A DNA stretch of 64,000 bases from Bursaphelenchus xylophilus. Its lineage: Eukaryota; Nematoda; Chromadorea; Rhabditida; Aphelenchoididae. The stretch is from positions 6,448,001-6,512,000 of the forward strand of contig CAJFCV020000004.1 of assembly GCA_904066235.2 (NCBI GenBank), read 5' to 3'. Under the pieces are notes generated by a model. The model worked only from the letters and a program-made list of their open reading frames with translations, was not told the DNA's origin and made no database searches. The position numbers and the translations under genes were made by a program. Shown here piece by piece: positions 56,396 to 64,000 of this stretch (within the stretch, counting starts at the first letter, position 1; each line of letters starts with the position of its first letter).

Positions 56396-57603
56396 TCATT
56401 CCACAACCTAAAGTAATATGATTGTTATTAAATGCATAGAATACCACACCCACCTCTGAATCGACTTCTTTCAACTCCAACGTGTCCTCAGGACTACGAC
56501 TGATTCCTTCTTCGACTCTGGCGGCCTTTTCCATATCCTCTGGATCAACTCCTTCTTCAAAACAAATAAATTCTTCTTCGGCATGACTAGAATGATGGGA
56601 CGAATCTGCGGTTCGACTTCGAGACCTTCTTTCGGAACTACCCCGTCGTATGGGGCTCTCCTCTTGGAGTTCATTCTGTTCTTCTTCATCATCGTTATTC
56701 TCCCCGACTACAAACAGACGATTTACCTTCACTCATCAAAATACCTGAGTCCACTTCTTTCAGAGCACTTATATCAACATCATTCGTTTCTCTGACAGGA
56801 GAGACCTCATAATCGGGTTTCCTTCTGACCTTGACTTGTCGCCCTCTGGGCCTGCTGCTTGCCGGTCTGTATGATATATCTTTGATGCTGTACTTGGGTG
56901 GTGTTCTTTCTCCCCTGATATTTCTTCGGTCAGTGATTTGGTTTCTGTTTGGAGCTCGGTACGACGCCCTTAAATCACTTCGTTCTGCTATTCTTCGCCC
57001 TCTGGAAGCGGGTTCACTTAGATTAACGTGCATTCCTGCCTTCAATCTGGATTCCATGAACTTCACAGATGTTGGCAACAGATCCCCACGAATGGGGGAG
57101 ACATCTCTGGAAGAACGGCAGGGCCTCGAGGTTTTCTTATAAAAATCTTCTCGGCCCCTATAAACCTTTACATCAGATTTTCTAACTGGAGATCGTCTTG
57201 GACTTCTTCTGGGTGGAGATCTTCTGTTTGGACTTCGTTGATTCTTATTTCTTCGAAGGGGAGATCTTGATCTTCTTCTAATGGGATCACCTTTTTCTAT
57301 TCGTCTTCCCACATCCCTCACTGGCGATATTGATGGTATTCTTGGGCCTCCATTCCTCACAGGAGACCTTCTAACGTGCCCCTTCTCCGAATATCCTCCA
57401 TTTCTTATGAACTTCGGCGGATGTCCCCGGTAGGGTTTTGGTTCTCGTCGTAGAGGGGAAACATTTCGAATTCGAGCAAACTTGCTTCTATCTGCATCTT
57501 CAACAACTCGAAATCTGAACGTTGGAAGCAAAAACAGTAAAAATTACCCATTCCGATGCGAAGGTCGACGATCATTTTGTAAACTTGGCCGATAACTTGA
57601 CAT
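56396..57603 (-). CDS. Arg/Ser-rich (RS/SP-repeat) protein
   Basis: Start at 57603 (MSSYRPSLQNDRRPSHRNG). A 33-nt intron (57515-57547) follows. The long exon carries many R-R-S-P repeats (RRRSRSPLRRNKNQRSPNRR), an RGE/RGR-rich middle, and an acidic end. A 37-nt intron (56708-56744) joins KEVDS to VGENNDDEEEQN. The last intron restores ELKEVDSEVVE before the stop at 56396. No RRM is visible, so it is an RS-domain protein without an RNA-recognition motif, likely nuclear and splicing-linked by composition. A near-repeat of ELKEVDS occurs at both acidic ends. Confidence 0.75.
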
Positions 57604-58847
57604 GCTGGAAAGGAACATGGTCAACCTAGGAATAAATATGCGGAAAACAACGCGAGGAGAGAGCAATATAAGTATAGAAAACTTTGACCAGAGCTAATTA
57701 TGTCGTCAAAAGACTGAAAAGAAACATGAGACAGACACGAAAAGGCCATGGAAACATGGTTTAAATATTGTGTTACCCCCGTCAGATGAAAAATAAGAAC
57801 TTACATATGCAAGTATATACACAACCCCGAGTTATGCATTTTACAACGCAAAAAAACTTTTCCGATCGAATAAATTATTTTTGACACAATGCCAATGATG
57901 TTGTCGGTCCGAGACACTTTCTTTATCGCGCGACTGTTCTGCAATGTGGTTTAATCTAATTAGATTCACAAGTACTTGTGAATCTAAACCTTAAGTATCA
58001 GTCTGTGGGGAAATAGTGGCGAGTCGTCGCAGTTAAATCTTTCGCCTGGTCGAGAAAAAGTTGCAGTCGCGCTCCAAACTTCCAGCTGCGGCTAGCCGTC
58101 GCAAAGCGACGATGGGCGATTCCAAGGCGCGACATTCCGTAACTATTTTGCCGACAGACTATCAGTCTGTCGGAAAAATAACGGCGGATCGTCGCACCAA
58201 AATGTCTCGCCTCGCCGCTATCGCGCACCAAATCCCCAGCCGCGCCTTGCAGTCGCAAAGCGATGATGAGCGATTCCGAGGCGCGACGATCCGCCGTTAT
58301 TTTCCCGACAGGCTGATATATCTATCGATGCATTTCACAAAAATGTTACGAAAGGCAGCCGGTCTCCGATACTCCAAATTATCTTCATAACACAATATTT
58401 ATGTCACACCACTGTTTAATCTCCTGCTACCATGTTTGTTTACCGTATTTGAAACCGAGGTTTTGGTTGTTTTTGGTGAGCAAACAGAAGTATTTGAAAG
58501 TCAGATCCATTCATGCAAACGTCTTCCAATTCCAATTTTATTTGCTCAATCGACGCGAGACATAATACTAATCATCGGTGGCTCCCGAATCCAAATTAGG
58601 CATATCCAAGGCCGCAGAACCTGACCTATTTATATTATCGGCAAACCCCGAAAAGGGAGCGGGAACTTTTTGTTTCTCGCCTCTGGAAATGATCTCCCGC
58701 GCGAGAGAAATACCGCTACTGCCTCTTTATCAAGGCTTTCTCTCTTCGCCGAGTTTATTAGTCGCAATCAGAAGGGCGAACTGCTGTTCTATTCAAATCG
58801 TCCACTCCCCTCCCACCCAAATGTCATATCCAATATCAATGTGAGCC
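57604..58847. other. Divergent intergenic region with MITE pair
   Basis: 1.2 kb between the minus-strand RS gene and the plus-strand Shavenoid-like gene. It contains two tandem palindromic MITEs (57999-58315). No other gene is supported. Confidence 0.55.
57999..58315. repeat. Two tandem palindromic MITEs (CAGTCTGTCGG type)
   Basis: Copy A is 57999-58161; copy B is 58163-58315. Each starts CAGTCTGT(C/G)GG and ends with its inverse (CCGACAGACT or CCGACAGGCTG). The interiors are GC-rich and palindromic (GGCGGATCGTCGC ... GCGACGATCCGCC; GTCGCAAAGCGA). Copy B is the better preserved. AT/TAT lies at each junction, so the copies share or nearly share a target duplication. A diverged third copy is at 10729. 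Confidence 0.82.
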
Positions 58848-60749
58848 ATGTGGCCCTTGGTGTCAGTAATTGTGGGATCGTTGATGACAGTGCTAGTGGT
58901 TGGGAAGGCTTTGAATCGGACCCGATTCGAAGATGAAACCAACAGTTTGACCGACTTGTGGAGCCAAGTGAAGCGTGATGTTAACCAATCTGACCTCATC
59001 GTTCCCACCTTATGCAATGCCCCATGCGATCGGTTGTTTCATGCTGGGCGGCATGGAAATATTAGCGATTGTCTTTGTCGATGCCCTGAGGAAATGCCCA
59101 TCTTTCTACAAACATTAGGGCAATGTATCCAAAGAATCGGTAAATTAAATTAGGAATCTAGATTTTTTCATGGATTTCAATCTTGTTTCTTATTCTTAGT
59201 GTTTTACGTGTAGTGCAAATATTTCAGAAGCCTGTCCACGCACCATAAAGTTCAACGACGCTCACATCCCAGTGGTCGAATTACCCGCCAAATCCCATAA
59301 ACTGAGTTTTAATCACAAAGTTCTATGGAAAGGTGGGTGTTTTTGTCGTCTCACAATTCCTCCAAACTTCAGAAAGCGGGGTAAAGGTAAAAACGAATAC
59401 GGGCGCCCGGTGTAACATTACCTCAGTTGAATATCTTGGCCGTGATCAAAGCTGGATCGAACTCAATGCGAATATTTTATATCTGGGATGGGAGAAAGAG
59501 CCCATTTTCAAAGTAAGTCCAATAAGTAGTGCTTACTTTGAATGAAAGTACTATAAGTCGCAGTTAATCAAGAAGCAACAATTTAACTTTAGTGGAATGG
59601 AAGTTTGGGAGATAATCTGCTGTTGGAAGGCACCATTATTCTCGTGAACATGGACTGCTCCGGGAATCTAAAGGACTCCCATTGTCTGACATTCAGAGTA
59701 AATGGAGCCCTATGTAAGTTGGTATTACTGTACCACTATCTTCTAACAGATTACGGAGATCCTTTTGGAAAAGAGCAATCTTCTGATAGAGGGGCGGCCT
59801 TTGTTGCCATTACCCTTCTAGTTATCCTCCTGATTATGACTCTCTCCTGTTCTGTGTTCATCTGGAATGTTTGTTGGAAAATGAAGAAAAACGAGCTGAT
59901 CACTGGTCTCCAGTTACAATTTTTGTATCGATTAAAACAAGAAAAGGACATGGCCGAAGCCGCACAACATTATCAAGCCTTGGCCCATGCTGCCCTTAAT
60001 ATGGAGAAACAACACGATGAATACAACAAGCACTTAGCGGATAAGAGCCAGATTACTCCAAAAAGGAAGTTGTTCTTCTCCCCTGGTAAGACCAGCAAAA
60101 AAATCAAATAGTTTTAGAATTCTTTGACGAGGAACATATGAAAACACCACCGCCGATGGCTGATCAATTTCTTCTAGATCTGCGGAAGATGATTAAGATA
60201 GCCAGACAACGGATTCAGCAACAGAGACATATCCCCAGCCTAAGAACAATACCTGAAGAACCCCCTGAATTTTTCGAGCCTTATATGAAAGTGAAAAGTG
60301 CCCCTACACAAATCGAGAAACCCCCGGATATAAAGCCGGCCATTCAAGAGACTTCCCCTAAGTCCATCGACTCCGTCCATTCGTCCACCGACTCTTCCGA
60401 CTCAGCCAAAGAAAATAAATTGCCTGAGGGGGAAAAAAGGAGTCCTTCGATTCGACGAAACGAGTCCCAAAGTCGGATCCCCATTAACAAATACAAGACA
60501 AAGTCCCCCAAACTGAACCCTAAATTCATCATCCCATCAACGAACTCGTCGATTGATCTACCTCCACCTCTTCCCCCTCGAAACCCCCCACCTCCAATAC
60601 CTGCCAAATATCGCCTAAAAGAAGACATCGCCAAGATGAGGAAGGATAAGAAGAGTTATGCCATCTTTCCTTCAGAATTAGAGTTCAAGAAATCACTTCC
60701 CCGGAGGTCACGGAAATTAGACAAAAGGGTTATATCCAACGAATTGTAA
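58848..60749 (+). CDS. Shavenoid-like single-pass membrane protein
   Basis: Six exons (58848-59139, 59228-59332, 59373-59512, 59593-59713, 59750-60085, 60118-60749) give 541 residues. There is a signal peptide (MWPLVSVIVGSLMTVLVVG). The Cys-rich N-terminal part (CNAPCDRLFHAGRHGNISDC, CRCPEEM) is followed by a beta-rich region (VVELPAKSHKLSFNHKVLW; WIELNANILYLGWEKEPIF; GTIILVNMDC), a layout like the N-terminal domain of insect Shavenoid. Then come a TM segment (FVAITLLVILLIMTLSCSVF), a coiled juxtamembrane helix and a cytoplasmic tail with Pro-rich SH3-type ligands (LPPPLPPRNPPPPIPAKYR). Shavenoid acts in actin-based cuticle hairs. Assignment is by motif layout only. The last intron is 32 nt. 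Confidence 0.7.
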
Positions 60750-61075
60750 ATAAAATTAAATTTATCTACTTTAGGTATCATAAACGGTAGGAAATAAGTT
60801 GTTAAATTAAGGATGGGAAGTTACAAACCAGTGCATCCGTTATTCAATCGTTGCTCCTGATGTTGGTATATATATTTGAGGCCCCGCTGAATGTTGCTGG
60901 GCATCAGTTCAGGTGCCGAGATCGCCGTTTAGACTGTCTGAAACGGTAGAACGGTTGACAATTCAGTCCAGCAAACAGCAAGGTAGATACGATACGACAA
61001 TATCCGATATCCGGAATATCTGGTCGGTTACGATACTACGCCCATTCTTATATAGGTAGACCTGGTAAAACTTTT
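60750..61075. other. Convergent 3' flanks
   Basis: About 325 bp between the Shavenoid-like and second RS-rich genes. No coding sequence; AATAAA-like sequence follows the first stop at about 60750. Confidence 0.5.
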
Positions 61076-62035
61076 CTAACCTCCTTTATCTTCTTCGGGT
61101 GGCGACTTCGGCACGTTGTTATCATTGGAATCTTCGTCGTGAAACACTGGTTGCTCCACCTGGTCTAGTATAATATCGTCGGCTTCATCATAGTCGTTGG
61201 TGTCCTTTATTGCCCGCTCGTCGTTACTTCTAAAAAGATACACACAAAGAGTATTGGACTTACTTTGTGTCGTCATTTTCATCGCCAGATGCCGCTTCTT
61301 CTGAAAATTATACAATTTTAGGCATAAATTTTTTACCACAATCCACTTCTTCCAATTCCAAATCCTCTAGCTTCTCCTTGGGCAAAGCATCGACCTCGTT
61401 TCTTATCTCTTCTAACTTCTGCTGCACTAACTCCAATCTTTCAGTCTAAAAAATCATGTTATCTACACAATATTTATATACAAATTAAGCAATAAGTGTT
61501 CTCTAACTTACATGTGTAGCTTTATCTGAATGAATGCACAAAGTAAAGATGTCAGTGAGATCAAATCTCAATTTTCTTTCCAATTTACTGATATCCTCGT
61601 CTATCTTCTTCTTATCCGAGCTTCTACTTCTTTTAGGTACAGAACCATTTTTCAAAGGACTTCTGGATCTTTTCCTTACAACTCTAGGCCTTCCTGGAGG
61701 ATCCACATATCTAGGAGAGTGTACATTTAAAAAAAAGTCTTACTTTGCTGGGTTTCTAACTGGTGGAAGATATTTTCTTGGATCTATCTTGGCTGGTCGA
61801 CGCCTAAAATAAAAAATAAACGTTTTTCATCCTGCGAAGAGTACTTTTTATCATAAGAAACTTACACTACAGGTGGAGATCTCCTTCTGACACTACGACG
61901 ATCAAAATCCCGTCTGATAGGTGGAGATCTGGCTCTTCTTGTTGGAGATCTTCTCCTTGGAGGACTGTCCCTTCTGCCGTAATCTCCTCTGTAGGCCCGC
62001 CGTACAGGTTCGCGACTACTAAAGGGGCGAACCAT
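61076..62035 (-). CDS. Second Arg/Ser-rich protein with acidic C terminus
   Basis: Start at 62035 (MVRPFSSREPVRRAYRGDYG), stop at 61076. RS/RP repeats (RRDSPPRRRSPTRRARSPPI) are followed by RRPAKIDPRKYLPPVRNPAK, a lysine-rich linker (KRSRSPLKNGSVPKRSRSSD), a helical segment (ISKLERKLRFDLTDIFTLCI; LELVQQKLEEIRNEVDAL) and an acidic C terminus (DDIILDQVEQPVFHDEDSND). About seven exons with short introns. No RRM is seen. The architecture (RS, basic, helical, acidic) parallels the RS protein at 56396-57603, but the helical middle is specific to this one. Family unknown. Confidence 0.7.
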
Positions 62036-62558
62036 CTTGATTTGTGCGAAGAAAATAATATCTCCGAGGTCCGTTTATTCAGAGAACAAATTCCAAGCCA
62101 GATAAATTTTTTTTGCAAATTGCGCCCTAGAGAAAAAGAGTATGAAAATAGAGACTACTCCCGAGTGAGAAGGGAGCACTAAGAAAATGGGGAATATGAG
62201 CAGAGAGAAACAATTTTATTTTTCTCACGCGAGCCGGGCGCACCTTACCGGCTCCTTTTTATACGATTATATCTATCTCAAGATTGAGCTTTGTTGAGAT
62301 GCAAACTTTCTTATTACGTGTATCATCCCAAAAACGCGTTAAGAAAACTTCATAGTCCAATACTTCAAGGTTTCCATCTTAATTTTCTCAAATCAAGGCA
62401 TATATATATGCCATTCATGCCGTGCTTTCTCTCATCGGCAGCCTGCGCCCAATTAAATCGGCGAGGCGATATTTTATCTATAGAAGATGCTTGGCCAAGA
62501 ACAAAAGGATAAACAAGTCATGTTCTATTAGAATCAGCGCTAATGACAAGGCTTTTGG
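62036..62558. other. Divergent promoter region
   Basis: About 520 bp between the second RS-rich gene and the last plus-strand gene. No coding support. Confidence 0.45.
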
Positions 62559-64000
62559 ATGTCTTACGAAGCGAAAGTTTTGTTTGATGCCACTCAGAAT
62601 GCTGGCTCTTTATTGCACTTCGACTTTTTAGTGGACGAAAGTTTCGTTCTGGTAGTTGGACTAACTTCCAAAGGTTTGCCTTTCAATAAGAGCTCTTACT
62701 TGAAATTTTAGGAAATATTGTTATATTTCACGAATCGAGGAACCAGAAGTCTTGCAATTACGTTAACATTTATGACATTTACTCCGATTTTGTCGAGACA
62801 ATACTTATCAATCTCTTGCCAGATGCCTCAGCGATTGTACTTGTTCTATCAAATAGCAACCTTCTAGTTATTCCCACCAAATATGTTATAGTAAGTGTAT
62901 AGTGCACACTATTACCGTTTAGAATGCAAACTGGGCTCATCGTCAATCGTATTACACTCAGCCGGTGGTTCTTAACCTGGAATTCTCCGGGCCCAACAAA
63001 TGTCTTCATCTTCCTACTTCTGTTGTCTCCTATCTTTCCAAAATTAACAATAGATACTACCTTATTTTCAGTCAAAAAGTAAGTTATAGTAAATTAAAGT
63101 ACATGGATTTAGTCCGGCGCCGTGAATGTGGTGGATTTGGAACTTCAGAAGGTGATAGCTAGTATAAGAACGGACGAAACGATTGACGAATTGCAAGTTT
63201 TCCGCCATGAATCAGATGGCATCTTGTACTTGATTGTTTCCCAATTCACCGGAAAACAATATTTATGGCCACTGGAAACAAAAACCGAGGGGATCCGAGA
63301 AGTGTGGTCACATTTTGTGCCGGACAGTGATCTAATCTCTGTATCCACGAAGCTTAATTCTCACAATTACAACAAATTACTTACTTTGTACAATTCTGAG
63401 ATGGGGACTGTGAGTTGAGCTACTTCAATGTATTGTGTTTTCAGTTGACGACGATTAAAGAATTGGCCGGTCTCAACAATCAAACAGGGATGTCGGTTCC
63501 TCAGAAGGTCTGGATTACATATTATTCTCCACATCTGATGGTTTTTGTGGTCTCCGAACAAGAAATACAGTATACTCTGCCGTTTGATGAGGTCAGTTTA
63601 ATAAATTAAGACAATTTGTTCGTTCAGGAAATGACCGTGGAGTGTATTGAGCTGAACTGTGGTCTTCCTTGTCGTCCTCTAGGCTTTGTTCCACTGCTGG
63701 TTTCTTCAGATGGCCTTGGACAATGCCTTTTCATCAATTCAACCGGATTTTATTCGTTAGAACCAGTATCGTAAGTCCTCACGGTTTTATCTATTGGTTT
63801 TTAGATGTTTGCCTGAGTTTACATTGGAATTCTTGACTGCACGAGGGTTTTCCAAAAATCATTTTGTAAAGTTTTGTGAGGCCACCAAGAATGAGCAAGC
63901 TAAATTATATGAGAAAGTTCTGGTGGAGAGTATTAAACAGAAGAAGGAGGGAGCCGTCGACGGAATCATTTACTTGGGAATTGATCTTGCGGTATGTATT
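62559..64000 (+). CDS. Partial beta-propeller-like protein, unidentified
   Basis: Starts at 62559 (MSYEAKVLFDATQNAGSLLH) and runs off the right edge. Exons are joined by short introns (for example near 62678-62712, 63404-63444 and 63590-63627). The visible part is beta-rich with propeller-like strands (FVLVVGLTSKGNIVIFHES; AIVLVLSNSNLLVIPTKYV; GAVNVVDLELQKVIASIR; ILYLIVSQFTGKQYLWPLE). It then turns helical near the edge (LEFLTARGFSKNHFVKFCEA; EQAKLYEKVLVESIKQKKEG). A propeller followed by a helical solenoid is typical of membrane-coat, tethering and nucleoporin proteins, but no family match was recognised. Confidence 0.7.

Noticed and set aside
1..64000. CRISPR arrays, bacterial operon promoters, ribosome binding sites, rRNA genes
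   Set aside because: The window is eukaryotic with spliced genes; no regularly spaced repeats, rRNA sequence or prokaryotic signals were seen.

Overview
The window looks like chromosomal DNA of a nematode, probably free-living or plant-associated. The reasons are: dense genes (about 20 protein genes in 64 kb) with many tiny introns, T-rich TTTTAG/TTTCAG acceptors, and nematode-style families (CNG channel, two-pore K+ channel, calmodulin-like protein with an N-terminal extension, Gly/Pro-rich secreted protein). Several introns are only 32-37 nt. The species cannot be fixed from the sequence alone. Gene models were built by hand: ORFs were joined at GT-AG sites that keep frame and restore family homology.

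Layout. 1-4868 (-): 5' part of a TARBP1/TRM3-type tRNA Gm methyltransferase with a decayed mariner in an intron. 4907-7282: a TTAA-flanked foldback transposon with a hAT element inserted in its last bases. 7556-10510 (+): ribosomal protein L32, a JMJD6/PSR-1 oxygenase and a small novel gene. 11017-19491 (-): VPS8, GMPPB, RidA and RPS3, closely spaced on one strand. 19868-21060 (+): DNAJC25/DNJ-2. 21428-22250 (-): BuGZ/ZNF207. 22559-23187 (+): enhancer of rudimentary (ERH), cut by a retrotransposon fragment. 23249-25119 (-): a small unknown protein and an Ala/Pro/Glu repeat protein. 27046-38927 (-): a CNG channel, a divergent SELENBP1 paralogue, a TWK channel and a calmodulin-like protein whose last intron holds nested transposons. 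38928-42404: mostly non-coding. 42405-43972 (+): a Cys/Gly/poly-Pro secreted protein built from micro-exons. 44089-44476 (-): a small secreted, possibly neuropeptide, precursor. 45655-55638 (-): a large cadherin-type receptor with another gene nested in an intron on the same strand. 55814-57603 (-): BLOC1S2 and an RS-rich protein. 58848-60749 (+): a Shavenoid-like membrane protein. 61076-62035 (-): a second RS-rich protein. 62559 to the window end (+): an unidentified beta-propeller-like protein.

Themes. Endolysosome biology recurs (VPS8/CORVET, BLOC1S2), as do sensory signalling (CNG, TWK, calmodulin-like) and translation (RPL32, RPS3, TARBP1). Three same-strand gene runs have 130-430 bp gaps, as in nematode operons. 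The most unusual content is mobile DNA: (1) a family of terminal-inverted-repeat elements starting CAAGGG, with 3-bp target duplications and internal tRNA-like Pol III boxes; (2) a hAT inserted inside a TTAA element with perfect 8-bp duplications; (3) a retrotransposon tail in the ERH coding exon whose sequence could act as a new in-frame intron.
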